Assembly (NCBI GenBank): GCA_965214495.1
Contig: OZ243958.1
Span: forward strand, 1,736,001-1,800,000
Origin: JANQOH01 sp965214495
GTDB lineage: Bacteria > Pseudomonadota > Alphaproteobacteria > UBA7887
Direction of reading: 5' to 3'
Length of the DNA: 64,000 nucleotides
The notes under the pieces are model-generated. The model did no database searches, was not told where the DNA came from, and saw nothing but the letters and a program-made list of their open reading frames with translations. Positions 27,055-36,965 of this stretch are shown in pieces. The position numbers were made by a program, and so were the translations under genes. Numbering within the stretch: the first letter of the stretch is position 1; every line of letters starts with the position of its first letter.

Positions 27055-28200
27055 ATGGCGCGGATCACCGGCATCGAGACGATCGCGCTCGCCCACGAGG
27101 TGGGCGCGCTCAAGGCGTATGGCATGTCCCGGGGCGTGACTCCGGTGAGAACGGCGACGCTGGTGCTGGTGGAAACCGATGCGGGGATCACGGGGATCGG
27201 CGAAGCGTGGGGCCCGTCCGCGCTGGCGTCGGCTGCGGTGGACCTGCTGCGCCCCCGGTTCGTCGGGCGCCGCATCCACGACCGCGAGCAGATCCCGACC
27301 GGGGTTTACAACCAGCACTACCATCTGGGGATACAGAACAGCGTCACGAGCGCGCTCGGCGGCATCAACATCGCGCTATACGACGCGCTGGGCAAACTGC
27401 ACGGCGTGCCGGTCTGCGACCTGCTCGGCGGTCTCGCCTGCGACCGGGTGCCGGCCTACGCCTCGGACGGTTATTTCACCAACGACCCGTCCGGCGGCCT
27501 CGAAGCGCAGCTTTCAGCGATCCGCGGCCTGCGCTTTCCGGGGGTCAAGATCAAGATCGGCGGCTCTCCGAAACAGGATGCGGCGCGCGCGGTGCTGGCG
27601 CGCGACGTCATCGGCCCCGACATGCTCCTGATGCTCGATGCCAACGGCAACTACACGCCCGACCAGGCGCTCGCGAGTATGGCGGCGGTCGCCCCGTATG
27701 ACGTCCACTTCTACGAAGAGCCGCTGCCGCCGACCGATTTCGCCGGCTATCGGTATCTGCGCGCTCGGGCACCGATACCGATCGCCACCGGCGAGGCGCT
27801 CTATACGGCGTGGGATTTCAAACGGCTGATCGAGAGCGACGGCGCCGATATCCTGCAACCCGACCTGACGTTGTGCGGCGGGTTCGACGAAGCGAAGGCG
27901 ATCTGGACGATGACTCGCCTCGCCAATCTGCGCCTGTCGCCTCACGTCTGGGGGAGCGCGGTCGGGCTTGCCGCGGCGCTGCACTTCGTTGCCGCCCTGC
28001 CGCCGAGTCCGCATGTCGATCGCGCGCCGTGTCCGATGCTGCTCGAGCTGGACCGGGGCGAGAACCCGCTGCGCGACTCACTGTTGACCGCCCCGCTCGC
28101 CTGTATCGACGGCCATCTTTCCGTTCCGCGCGGCCCGGGCCTCGGCATCGCCCTGGACCCCGAGGCGGTGGCGCGCTACCGCGTCGGCGGCGCTGGGTAG
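27055..28200 (+). CDS. Mandelate racemase / muconate lactonizing enzyme family protein
   Basis: This 381-residue enolase-superfamily protein has an N-terminal capping domain and a TIM barrel. The catalytic bases and metal ligands are visible: KxK (GVKIKIGG), Asp in LDANGNYT, Glu in YEEPLPP, Glu in ATGEAL, and a late His in SPHVWGS. These enzymes abstract a proton next to a carboxylate, as sugar-acid dehydratases or racemases. The KxK motif with a late HxWG resembles mandelate racemase and acid-sugar dehydratases. It starts 11 bp after rpoH and precedes a sugar-nucleotide-type epimerase, so a carbohydrate substrate is plausible but not shown. Confidence 0.88.
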   Translation: MARITGIETIALAHEVGALKAYGMSRGVTPVRTATLVLVETDAGITGIGEAWGPSALASAAVDLLRPRFVGRRIHDREQIPTGVYNQHYHLGIQNSVTSALGGINIALYDALGKLHGVPVCDLLGGLACDRVPAYASDGYFTNDPSGGLEAQLSAIRGLRFPGVKIKIGGSPKQDAARAVLARDVIGPDMLLMLDANGNYTPDQALASMAAVAPYDVHFYEEPLPPTDFAGYRYLRARAPIPIATGEALYTAWDFKRLIESDGADILQPDLTLCGGFDEAKAIWTMTRLANLRLSPHVWGSAVGLAAALHFVAALPPSPHVDRAPCPMLLELDRGENPLRDSLLTAPLACIDGHLSVPRGPGLGIALDPEAVARYRVGGAG

Positions 28201-28212
28201 CCGGCGGGCGCC

Positions 28213-29148
28213 ATGTCGCGGATCATGACGGTGGGCGCGAGCGGTTTCGTCGGCGCGCATACGGTGCGCCGTCTGTGCGGCGACGGCCACGAAGTATGCG
28301 GCTTCGCACCGGCGCTCGAACCGTGTCTGACGGCTGCCGATGCGTCGCGGATGACTTTCGTTCCCGGCGACGTGACGGCGCCGGGGGCGATCGACCGGGC
28401 GGTGAGCGACTTCGCGCCCGAGATCGTCGTCGGCCTGGCGGCCTGGGGCGAGGGCGAGGGCCTGATGGCGGCGGCGAAGAACAATCCCGACCGGGCGCGC
28501 GCGGTCAACGCCCACGGGTTCCGGCGCCTGCTGGAAGCCTGCCGGGACCGCGGCGTGGAGCGCGTGGTTTGGGCGAGCACGGGCGCGGTGTTCGGAAATC
28601 CGCGCCTCTACCCGCCGGACGGGACGGCGGCGGAGAACGCGCGCCCGGCGCCGGAGACCGATTACGGCGAGACCAAGCGCGAGGCCGAGACGATCGCCCG
28701 CGAGTTTCGCCGCGACCACGGCCTGGCGGTTACCGGCCTCCGATTGCCGCTCGTGTTCGGTCCCGGGCTGTGGTATCGCGGCGCGGGAGGGCGGATCGTC
28801 GCCCTGTTCGAAGCCGCTGCGCGCGGCGGGCGGGCGGGGTTCGACGTTTCGCCGGCGCCGCTCGATCTGGTTTACGTGAAGGACGCGGCGCGCGCCTTCG
28901 CGTTTCTGGTCGCCTTCGCCGGCGATCTCGAGCCGATCTACAACCTGCACGCCTTCGCGCCCACTGCGCGGGCACTGGTCGAGACCGTGCGTGCGCTCGC
29001 GCCGGACCTGGTTGTCGAGATCGGCGAAGCCGCGCCGGCGCACGAATTTCCCGTTATGCGCGGCGAGCGCCTGCGGGCGCTTGGCTTCGCCCCCGCCTGG
29101 GGTTTGCGCGACGCCTGCCTGGACTACCTGAACGACTTGCGGGGATGA
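28213..29148 (+). CDS. NAD(P)-dependent epimerase/dehydratase (extended SDR)
   Basis: This 311-residue protein has the dinucleotide loop GASGFVGAHTV at residues 8-18, a serine/threonine site in WASTGAVFG and the catalytic Tyr-x3-Lys in DYGETKREAE. The segment LRLPLVFGPGLWYRGAGG and a late substrate-binding part fit sugar-nucleotide epimerases and related dehydratases. Substrate is unknown. It lies 12 bp after the enolase-superfamily gene and its stop overlaps the typA start (ATGA). The three genes are thus probably read together, although typA has no obvious functional link to the other two. Confidence 0.87.
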   Translation: MSRIMTVGASGFVGAHTVRRLCGDGHEVCGFAPALEPCLTAADASRMTFVPGDVTAPGAIDRAVSDFAPEIVVGLAAWGEGEGLMAAAKNNPDRARAVNAHGFRRLLEACRDRGVERVVWASTGAVFGNPRLYPPDGTAAENARPAPETDYGETKREAETIAREFRRDHGLAVTGLRLPLVFGPGLWYRGAGGRIVALFEAAARGGRAGFDVSPAPLDLVYVKDAARAFAFLVAFAGDLEPIYNLHAFAPTARALVETVRALAPDLVVEIGEAAPAHEFPVMRGERLRALGFAPAWGLRDACLDYLNDLRG

Positions 29149-30998
29149 CTCCGTCCTTGCGCAACGTCGCGATCATCGCGCATGTCGATCACGGCAAGAC
29201 CACACTCGTCGATGCGATGCTGCGCGCGTCGGGCGCGGTGCGGGCCAATCAGAGGGTCGCCGACCGGGCGCTCGATTCGAACGCGCAGGAGCGCGAGCGC
29301 GGCATCACCATTCTCGCGAAATGCACTTCGGTGACGTGGCACGGGGTGCGCATCAACATCGTCGATACGCCGGGCCATGCCGATTTCGGCGGTGAGGTCG
29401 AGCGCGTTCTCGACATGGTCGATGGCGTTCTGGTGCTCGTCGATGCGGTCGAAGGACCGATGCCGCAGACCAAATTCGTGACCGCCAAGGCGCTCGCGCA
29501 GGGGCTGAAACCGATCGTCGTCGTCAACAAGGTCGATCGCGCCGATGCGCGGCCGGAAGCGGTTCTCGACGCGGTGTTCGACCTGTTCGCCGCCCTGGGG
29601 GCGAGCGAGGAGCAGCTCGACTTCCCGTTTCTGTTTGCGTCGGGGCGGGAGGGTTGGGCGGCTCCGGCCGCCGACGCGGCGCGCGACGGCCTCGCACCGT
29701 TGTTCGAAACCATTCTCGAGGCTGTCGCCGAGCCCGCGGGCGACCCGGCGGCGCCCTTCGCGATGCTGGTGTCGCTGCTGGACGCCGACCCGTGGCTCGG
29801 CCGCGTTCTGAGCGGGCGCATCCATGCGGGCACGCTGCGCGCGAACCAGACGATCAAGGCCATCGATCTTGCGGGCCGCACCGTGGAATGCGGGCGGGCG
29901 ACGAAGCTGCTGGGTTTTCGCGGCCTCAAGCGGGTGCCGGTGGACCGGGCGGCTGCCGGGGACGTGATCGCGGTCGCCGGTTTCGCCGACTCGACCGTCG
30001 CCCATACGCTGTGCGACCCGGCGGTGACGTCGCCTCTGCCGGCCCTGCCGATCGACCCGCCGACGATCGCGGTGACGATATCGATCAACGATTCGCCGTT
30101 CGCCGGGCGCGACGGCGACAAGGTGACGGCGCGCGCTCTTGCCGCCCGCCTGGAACGCGCGGCGGAAGGCGATGTCGCGATCTCGGCGACGCAGGCTGCC
30201 AACGACGCGGTCGAGGTCGCCGGGCGGGGCGAGTTGCAGCTCGGCGTGCTGATCGAAACCCTTCGGCGGGAGGGTTACGAACTTACGGTGGGCCGCCCGC
30301 GGGTGCTCTATCGGGAGGACGGCGGGCGCCGGCTCGAGCCTGTCGAGGAAGTGACGGTGGATGTCGATGAAGCGTTCACCGGCGCGGTTGTCGAGGGGCT
30401 GAGCGCCCGCAAGGGCGTCGTGGTGGCGATGCTGCCGGGCGACCGCTCGAAGACGCGGCTGATTCTGCACGTCCCGTCGCGCGGGCTGATCGGCTATCAC
30501 GGGCGGTTCCTGGCCGACACCCGGGGGACGGGCGTCCTCAACCGGGCCTTTCACGCTTACGAGAAGCACCGCGGGGCGATCGCCGGGCGCCATGCCGGGG
30601 TTCTGGTGGCGACCGGGTCAGGCAAGGCGTCGGCGTGGGCGCTGTCGCAGTTGGAAGATCGCGGCCCGATCTTCGTCAGGCCCGGCGAGCCGGTCTATGC
30701 GGGCATGATCGTCGGCGAGCACAGCCGCGGCAACGACCTGGACGTCAATCCCATGAAGACCAAGCAGTTGACCAACTTCCGCGCCGCCGGCAAGGACGAC
30801 GCGGTGCGGCTGACTCCACCGCGGCGCTTCGGGCTCGAGCAGGCGATCGCGTGGATCGCCGGGGACGAATGCGTGGAAGTGACGCCGCGGGCCATCCGCC
30901 TGCGCAAGCGCGCCCTCAACCCTCACGTCCGCCGGCGTGCGGCGCGTGCTAATGACCGGACGGCGATCAAGCGATTGCGTCAGACAGGTTTTTCCTGA
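29145..30998 (+). CDS. typA: Translational GTPase TypA/BipA
   Basis: This 617-residue GTPase of the EF-G family has G1 AHVDHGKTTLVD, the switch-II region DTPGHADFGGEVERVL, NKVD (G4), and the TypA-specific C-terminal region with SRGLIGYHGRFL, RGTGVLNRAFH and NPMKTKQLTNFRAAGKDD. TypA binds ribosomes and supports ribosome assembly and stress or cold adaptation. ATG 29145 overlaps the epimerase stop; the much longer upstream frame is a shadow. The C-terminal tail after ALNPHVRRR is slightly longer than usual and reads RAARANDRTAIKRLRQTGFS. Confidence 0.95.
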   Translation: MTPSLRNVAIIAHVDHGKTTLVDAMLRASGAVRANQRVADRALDSNAQERERGITILAKCTSVTWHGVRINIVDTPGHADFGGEVERVLDMVDGVLVLVDAVEGPMPQTKFVTAKALAQGLKPIVVVNKVDRADARPEAVLDAVFDLFAALGASEEQLDFPFLFASGREGWAAPAADAARDGLAPLFETILEAVAEPAGDPAAPFAMLVSLLDADPWLGRVLSGRIHAGTLRANQTIKAIDLAGRTVECGRATKLLGFRGLKRVPVDRAAAGDVIAVAGFADSTVAHTLCDPAVTSPLPALPIDPPTIAVTISINDSPFAGRDGDKVTARALAARLERAAEGDVAISATQAANDAVEVAGRGELQLGVLIETLRREGYELTVGRPRVLYREDGGRRLEPVEEVTVDVDEAFTGAVVEGLSARKGVVVAMLPGDRSKTRLILHVPSRGLIGYHGRFLADTRGTGVLNRAFHAYEKHRGAIAGRHAGVLVATGSGKASAWALSQLEDRGPIFVRPGEPVYAGMIVGEHSRGNDLDVNPMKTKQLTNFRAAGKDDAVRLTPPRRFGLEQAIAWIAGDECVEVTPRAIRLRKRALNPHVRRRAARANDRTAIKRLRQTGFS

Positions 30999-31092
30999 CC
31001 GGAACCGGTTACGAAACTCCGATGCGACAAAAAAACAAGCCCCGGACGCATACCGAATGGCAGAGGCAGCTCCGGGGCATACGGCAGGGTAT

Positions 31093-31806
31093 ATGATGGA
31101 TCGTGAACCCGTCGTCAAGCCTTTTTCCTACACGGGATCCCTGCTCGCGGAGTTCGAGTCGCTGCCGTCCCCGGCCCGCCTGAGCCCGTATATCCGCGAC
31201 GTCGGAGGGGACAGAGACAGAGCGATGCGACTCTACACGTGGAATACGGCAATCAGCGCCGCGTTCTACGGACTCTTGCAGGGATTGGAAGTAGCGCTGC
31301 GCAACGCTATGCACCGCAGACTCGCTGAACGATACGAAACGGCATGGTATGACAATCCCGACTCCGGTCTGGATCAAGGAGCTATTCGAAGGGTCGCCAA
31401 CGCCAGAACGGCGCTGAAAGGCGGTGCAAACGGCCCGTCCGAGGTCGCGGCGGCTCTTTCGTTCGGTTTTTGGGTATCGCTTCTCGGTCCCGGAGGCCGG
31501 CTGGAGTCCGGAAACAAGGCGGACTACGAGAAGGCTCTATGGCGACCGGCACTGCGCGGCGCCTTTCCACACCGCCGTTCGCTGACGCGCAAACAGGCTT
31601 ACATGCCATTGAACGATTTGAGATACCTGCGCAACAGGATCGCTCATCACGAACCGATCTTCATGAGGAATCTCGACGAAGAATATGAACGTATTCTCGA
31701 CGTCACGGGATGGATATCGCCAGCGAAACGGGAATGGATCGCATACCATGGCAGAATTCCCGGTCTGCCCGCCGTCGGACCGGATGCCGACGGAATCCGT
31801 TTTTGA
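31093..31806 (+). CDS. Abi-like HEPN-domain protein (putative abortive infection / phage defence)
   Basis: This 237-residue protein resembles the Abi-like family (AbiD/AbiF type). It begins with KPFSYTGSLLAEFESLPSP and SPYIRDVGGDRDRAMRLYTWN, then ISAAFYGLLQGLEVALRNAM, and ends with NDLRYLRNRIAHHEPIF. The last block holds a HEPN Rx4-6H motif, Arg180-x4-His185, the ribonuclease active site of many defence HEPN proteins. Codon use is visibly less GC-biased than in the neighbouring typA and rmuC genes, consistent with acquisition. ATG 31093 is chosen after GGCAGGG; an upstream ATG at 31057 is possible. No antitoxin-like partner is seen. Confidence 0.75.
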   Translation: MMDREPVVKPFSYTGSLLAEFESLPSPARLSPYIRDVGGDRDRAMRLYTWNTAISAAFYGLLQGLEVALRNAMHRRLAERYETAWYDNPDSGLDQGAIRRVANARTALKGGANGPSEVAAALSFGFWVSLLGPGGRLESGNKADYEKALWRPALRGAFPHRRSLTRKQAYMPLNDLRYLRNRIAHHEPIFMRNLDEEYERILDVTGWISPAKREWIAYHGRIPGLPAVGPDADGIRF

Positions 31807-31831
31807 CGGCCTGATGTGAGGAGGTGGCGAG

Positions 31832-33244
31832 ATGGACCCGCAACTGACGATCTTCGTCGGCATCCTGTTTACCGCGGCCTTCCTGGGGGCCGTCTTCACC
31901 TGGATGGCGTTTGCCGCGCCGGCGCGGCGGCGCCTGTCGGCCGAACGAGAGGAGCGCGAGGAGCTGGCGGTGGCGAAGGCGGCGGCCACCGCTGTCGCCG
32001 ACCGGGTCCCGCGCCTCGAGCGGATGATCGACACCCTCCGCGAGAGGCTCGAGACGGCGAACGGAGAGCTCTCGGAAGTGCGCGCCACGCTGGAAAGCGA
32101 GCGTGCGAGCCACGGGGCGCGCGTGGAGGAACTGGAGAAGGTGAGCGTCGAGATCGAACAGAAGTTCACGGCGCTCGCGACCGACGTGCTGGGCAAGAAC
32201 AGCGAAAGCTTCCTGACGCTCGCCGCCGAACGGTTCGACAAGCACAAGGAGACGGCGGAGAGGGATCTGGGCGAACGCCAGAAGGCGATCGAAACCCTCC
32301 TCAAGCCGATCGGCGAAGGGCTGGTCCGGTTCACCGACAAAATGGGCGAAATCGAACGGGTGCGCGAGGGCGCCTATCGCGCGGTCACCGAACAGGTGAG
32401 AAACCTGGCGGCGGGGCAGACCGACCTGCGGTCGGAGACGGGCCGCCTGGTGCGCGCGCTGCGGCAGCCGAAGACCCGCGGGCGCTGGGGCGAGTATCAA
32501 TTGCGGAACGTGCTCGAGATGGCGGGCATGACCGAGCACGTGGATTTCGTGAGCGAGCGGACCATCGACAGCGAGACCGAGGACGGTGCGGCGGTTCGCC
32601 TTCGCCCTGACGCGGTCGTCCGGCTTCCGGGCGGCAAATCCATCATCGTCGATGCGAAGACGCCGCTGGACGCCTATCTCGCGGCCGCCGAAACCGACGA
32701 CGACGCGGCGCGCACGACGCATATCGAGCGGCACGCGCGCCAGGTGGCCGGACACGTGCGGGCGCTGGCGTCGAAGGAATACTGGAAGGAGCTTCCGGTC
32801 ACGCCCGACTTCGTGGCGATGTTCGTGCCCGGCGAGGCGTTCTTCGCCGCCGCTATCGAGAACGACCCCGAGCTGTTCGAACGCGCGGTCAAGGATCGCG
32901 TGCTGATCTGCACCCCGACCACGTTCATCGCCCTGATCAAAGCCATCGCCTATGGCTGGCAACAGCAGAAACTCGCCGAGAGCACGCAGGCGGTCGCGGA
33001 TCTCGGGCGCGACCTGTTTCAACGGATCAAGACGTTCGCCAGCCACGTGGACCATCTCGGGCAGGCCCTCCGGCAGGCGGTCACCCATTACAACAACGGG
33101 GTCGGCTCGCTGGAAGGGCGGCTTCTGCCGGCGGCGCGGAAGTTCGAAGCCCTTGGCGTCGCGCCGGCGGGTTCGTCGATTCCTGCGGTGGAGCCGGTCG
33201 ATCTCGAGGCGCGCGCTCCCCACGCTCCCGAACTTGCGGAGTGA
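31832..33244 (+). CDS. rmuC: DNA recombination protein RmuC
   Basis: This 470-residue protein has an N-terminal membrane helix (residues about 5-29), a long coiled coil (about 35-190) rich in Glu, Arg and Lys, then a nuclease-like RmuC domain with QPKTRGRWGEYQLRNVLEMAGM, IIVDAKTPLDAYL and FVPGEAFFAAAIEND. The DAK motif is the expected PD-(D/E)xK-type core. RmuC is thought to limit DNA inversions and rearrangements between short inverted repeats, which is of interest given the many inverted repeats at 37-49 kb. It starts 25 bp after the Abi-like gene. Confidence 0.93.
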   Translation: MDPQLTIFVGILFTAAFLGAVFTWMAFAAPARRRLSAEREEREELAVAKAAATAVADRVPRLERMIDTLRERLETANGELSEVRATLESERASHGARVEELEKVSVEIEQKFTALATDVLGKNSESFLTLAAERFDKHKETAERDLGERQKAIETLLKPIGEGLVRFTDKMGEIERVREGAYRAVTEQVRNLAAGQTDLRSETGRLVRALRQPKTRGRWGEYQLRNVLEMAGMTEHVDFVSERTIDSETEDGAAVRLRPDAVVRLPGGKSIIVDAKTPLDAYLAAAETDDDAARTTHIERHARQVAGHVRALASKEYWKELPVTPDFVAMFVPGEAFFAAAIENDPELFERAVKDRVLICTPTTFIALIKAIAYGWQQQKLAESTQAVADLGRDLFQRIKTFASHVDHLGQALRQAVTHYNNGVGSLEGRLLPAARKFEALGVAPAGSSIPAVEPVDLEARAPHAPELAE

Positions 33245-33274
33245 GACGATTCCTGTCGCGAATTGCCGCGCCGG

Positions 33275-36200
33275 TCAGTCTCGCAGCAGGTCGTCGACGA
33301 TGGAATCGAAGTCGCGGGATTGGATGAAACCCGTGGCGTCTCGCGCGTCGCTGCGGCGCCGGGGCGCGTCGATCGGGCCTTCGCGATACAGGACCAGCGA
33401 AGGCAGGTCCGCGTAGCCGGCGAAGCCGACAGTGGCGGTCGCCTTGTGCCGCCACGTCACCAGGTTGGCCTCGACGGCGACGTCGGCGACCGCTGCGTCG
33501 GCGGTCAGGCGCAGGTCCGTCGTGCTCAATCGGCCGTTCGCGATACGGAAAGAGCCGGCGAGATCGCTGTAGTCGGTGCGCCCTTCGGCGAGGCCGGAGA
33601 GGTCGGGCACCCGCCGGGTGTCGAGCGCCGCGCCGATCGCGGCCGAGACTGCGGCGAGGTCGAAACCGTCGATGCGGCCGCCGCCCGCACCGCTCAGCGC
33701 ACCGTCGCCGTCGAGCGCGAGGATCATCCGCCGTTCCGTCGCCCCCTCGGTCGAGAAGGTCAACGCGGCGTCGATCGATCCGCTCACCGAGCCGATGCCG
33801 GCCAGACGGTCCAGCGCGAGGCCGAGATCGGCGTCGTCGATTTCGACGGTTCCGCTCAAGCGCGGCACAGCCCCCGCTTCCAGCCGTCCGCGGGCGACCG
33901 CAGCGCCGCCGAACAGGCGCCCGGCGAGGGATTCGACGTCCAGCGCGCCGTCGGCGAGCGCCAGGGCCAGATCGGCGTCTTCGAACAGATATCCGCCTGC
34001 GTGGAGCGCCCCGGCGGCGAGCGTGAGTCGGGCATCGAACCCGCGCAGCGCGGACAGGTCGATCGGTTCCCGCGACCAGAGTTCTTCGTCCGACGCGGCG
34101 GCGACCGGCAGGAACCATGCGGCATCGAGGCGGTCGAAAGTCAAATCGCCGGTGAGCCTCGGCCGGTCGGTCGAAAGTTCCAGCGCCACACGACCCGTCA
34201 TCCGGGTATCGCCCAGCGCGGCGTCGAGATCGCGTATTTCCAGCCCGGTTTCGCCTCCGGCGAGACGGGCGCGAACGCCAAGCGCGCCGGGCATCTGCGC
34301 AAACGCCGTGCGGATACCGAGACCGGCCGACAGCGCGGCCATGTCGGGATGGTCGAGCGCGCCGGTCAGCGCCCATGACGGGGTGTCCGGCAAGCCTTCG
34401 ATATCGCCGGCCAGCGACAGCGCTCCCCCTGCGAGTTCGAGGGCCGCGTCGAACGCGACCCGTTCCGTATCGCCGGCCGCGCTCGCGACGCCCGATACCG
34501 GACCGGCGAGGCGGCCGCCGGGTGCGGGCGGCTCGGCCGCGCCCCTTGCCGCGTGCAGCAGACGGCCGAGGTCGGGGTGACGAACCTGCGCTTCGAGGTC
34601 GAAGCGGCGGGCGGTTTCGTCGCCTTCGATCCGGCCGTGCACCGACAACTCCCCGCCGTGCAGCGCCGCACCGGCCTGGAAGGTCATCGCGGACGCGGTG
34701 CCGTCGATCCCGACATTCATCGAAACCGGGCCGGCGAGCAGGGACGCCGCGCCCATGCCGTCATGTCTGTCGAGCGGCTCGAGCAGCCGGGCCAGATCCG
34801 ACCCGACCAGGGTCGCCGAGAGCTCGTAAAGCGGCGTTCCCAGCGGATCGGCGACCGTACCCTGCACCGCGGCGGTGCTGTCCCGGGCGCGGAACGCCGC
34901 GTTGATTTCGATCGCCTCCGCACCGCCCGCAAGCGCGGCTTCGAGCGACAGCGGGACGGCGGCGCGGGGCAGATCGCGCAACGCCGGGACCGCCCGCGCC
35001 AACGCCGGCGCATCGTCGGTACGGAAGCGTATCGCGCCGTCGAACGAGGGTGTGGAATCGAGATCCGAGATGGTCCCGGTTATGGAGGCGGCGCCGCCCG
35101 CCAGATCGTCGATCCGCGCATCGTGCAGCGCCAATGCGCCGTTCTCCAGCGTCCCGGAGACGGCGACCCCTTGCGCCGACACGCCTGCGACGGTCAGCGC
35201 ACCGATGTCGAACGCGAGGCCGGCGTCGAACGCGGCGAGCGCCGCCGCCAGGCGCGCGAGGTCGATCCCGTTTTCGCCGCGCGGCAGATAGGCGTCGAGA
35301 TCGAGCCGGTCGAGATCGAGGTCGAGATCGAACGCCGGACGCCGGCGAAACGCCCAGGCCGCGGAACCGGCGATCGCCGTCGTGTCGATGTGCGCTGCGA
35401 TATCGGCGATCCGCCCCGACCGGAGACCGCCCTTGAGCGCCGCGCCGAAGCCGAACCGGCGCAGGCGATCGGCGGGTATGCCGGACGGGTCGATGCCGAA
35501 CCAGGGCATGAGGGTGCGCAGATTGTCGGATTCGACGTCGATACGGCCGTCGAACACCGGCGCGCCGTCGTCGAACAGTGCGCTGCCGGAGAGCGAGACC
35601 TCGGATCCCCCCGGCAAGCGCGCTTCCAGACGCCGCACGATCGCTGCGCCGGCGTCCAGGGCGATATCCAGGGCCACCTGACGGAGGATTCGTTCGCGAT
35701 ACAGGAGTGCGTCAACGGCGATGTCGATATTCCCGCGCAAGCCCGCGAGGGCGCGCGGCAGGCCGGGCGCCGGGTCTTCCACGCGGTTTTCTTCCGGGGG
35801 GGAAGCGTCGAACGCGGCCAGCAATCGGTCGAGGTCGAGGCGGCTGGCGGCGAGCGCCAGATCGAGTCGCCCCCGCGCCGCGGTCAGCGCGCCCTCGACC
35901 GCCGCGCCGCCGAGGCGCAACGCGACGTCTTCGGCGGCAAGCCGTCCGGCCCGGTAACGAACGCGCGCTCGCGCCTCGACCTCCATGCCGGCGGGCGCCG
36001 CCGGGGCGATGCCGCTCACCGCAGCCAGGGCGCGCGCGAGCGCCGGACCTTCGCTCCTCAAGGTGGCGCGCCCCTCCAAGCCCTCGCCCGGCGCGGGCGA
36101 CGCTTCGCCATTGAACGCGACGATCGTCCCATCGCTCTCGAACCGGGCCTCCACGGCGGCGCCGTCGGGGGCCGAGGGGTTCACGGAAACGGTCCATGTC

Positions 36201-36820
36201 ACCGGCAGGCCATACCAGCGCGCCTTCCCGCTCACGCGGTGGACGCCCCCGGCGGGCGGGACGGTCAGGGTGAACGCGACGTCGTCCAACTCCTGATCGA
36301 TTCCGGCGTCCCGGTCGCGGTAGAGGAGGCGGCCGCCGCCGACCGAAACCCGGTGGAGCGCGCCGCCTGCGGCGCCCAGCGCCGCCGCAAGCGCCTCCAA
36401 CGACCGGTTCGGCGCTCCGTTCGCCTGTGTGTCGAGCGTCAGAACGGGTTCGACCAGATGCAGGCTCCGGATCTCGACATCCCCGGCCAGCAACGGCAGC
36501 AAGCCGACCTCGATCCGGATCTCGGCGACGCCCGGACCGTCGCCGCCGGTCGCCGCGCCGTCGTTTCCTTCCGTACCGGGAAGGATACGCAGGCCGGTGA
36601 CGCTCAGCGTCGGGTTCCACCCCATGACGACGGACGGCGGGTCGTCGATGGCGACTTCCCGGCCGATCAGCGACTCGATTCCCGCCGCGATCTGCGTCTC
36701 GATCCGGTCCGGGTTCACCAGACGCGGCGCCAGGAGAAACGCCGCCAGAACAAGAACCGCCAGCCCCGCGAACGACAGCGCGATCGCTGTCCTTGCGGTC
36801 GGCTTGCGCGGCAAATCCAA
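33275..36820 (-). CDS. AsmA family protein (inner-membrane-anchored, large periplasmic)
   Basis: This 1,181-residue protein has an N-terminal membrane anchor (residues about 12-31, AIALSFAGLAVLVLAAFLLAPRLV) followed by VNPDRIETQIAAGIESLIGR, the classic start of AsmA-type proteins. The rest is an extended periplasmic region of repeating beta-strands with many short repeats (LDLALAASRLDLDRL, DLDLDLDRLDLDAYLP). AsmA-like proteins form long hydrophobic grooves and are now seen as lipid carriers between inner and outer membranes. It is convergent with rmuC (30 bp) and lies directly before the first repeat field. Length is within the range of large AsmA members. Confidence 0.88.
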   Translation of the reverse strand: MDLPRKPTARTAIALSFAGLAVLVLAAFLLAPRLVNPDRIETQIAAGIESLIGREVAIDDPPSVVMGWNPTLSVTGLRILPGTEGNDGAATGGDGPGVAEIRIEVGLLPLLAGDVEIRSLHLVEPVLTLDTQANGAPNRSLEALAAALGAAGGALHRVSVGGGRLLYRDRDAGIDQELDDVAFTLTVPPAGGVHRVSGKARWYGLPVTWTVSVNPSAPDGAAVEARFESDGTIVAFNGEASPAPGEGLEGRATLRSEGPALARALAAVSGIAPAAPAGMEVEARARVRYRAGRLAAEDVALRLGGAAVEGALTAARGRLDLALAASRLDLDRLLAAFDASPPEENRVEDPAPGLPRALAGLRGNIDIAVDALLYRERILRQVALDIALDAGAAIVRRLEARLPGGSEVSLSGSALFDDGAPVFDGRIDVESDNLRTLMPWFGIDPSGIPADRLRRFGFGAALKGGLRSGRIADIAAHIDTTAIAGSAAWAFRRRPAFDLDLDLDRLDLDAYLPRGENGIDLARLAAALAAFDAGLAFDIGALTVAGVSAQGVAVSGTLENGALALHDARIDDLAGGAASITGTISDLDSTPSFDGAIRFRTDDAPALARAVPALRDLPRAAVPLSLEAALAGGAEAIEINAAFRARDSTAAVQGTVADPLGTPLYELSATLVGSDLARLLEPLDRHDGMGAASLLAGPVSMNVGIDGTASAMTFQAGAALHGGELSVHGRIEGDETARRFDLEAQVRHPDLGRLLHAARGAAEPPAPGGRLAGPVSGVASAAGDTERVAFDAALELAGGALSLAGDIEGLPDTPSWALTGALDHPDMAALSAGLGIRTAFAQMPGALGVRARLAGGETGLEIRDLDAALGDTRMTGRVALELSTDRPRLTGDLTFDRLDAAWFLPVAAASDEELWSREPIDLSALRGFDARLTLAAGALHAGGYLFEDADLALALADGALDVESLAGRLFGGAAVARGRLEAGAVPRLSGTVEIDDADLGLALDRLAGIGSVSGSIDAALTFSTEGATERRMILALDGDGALSGAGGGRIDGFDLAAVSAAIGAALDTRRVPDLSGLAEGRTDYSDLAGSFRIANGRLSTTDLRLTADAAVADVAVEANLVTWRHKATATVGFAGYADLPSLVLYREGPIDAPRRRSDARDATGFIQSRDFDSIVDDLLRD

Positions 36821-36965
36821 AGGACCGCCTTTCCACGATTGCAGCGGGGGACGGCAGACCCTAAGCCGAAACCCGCTGGATATTCAAGGTGCGCGCGATG
36901 CCGGCGCCGTCAGCACATGGTCCGTCCGGTTCCGGTCGCACACGACACGCCGCGGGACGATCGGA

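Noticed and set aside
31020..31080. Inverted repeat GCCCCGG ... CCGGGGC between typA and the Abi-like gene as terminator
   Set aside because: The loop is more than 25 bases and no T run follows, so it is not a convincing intrinsic terminator.
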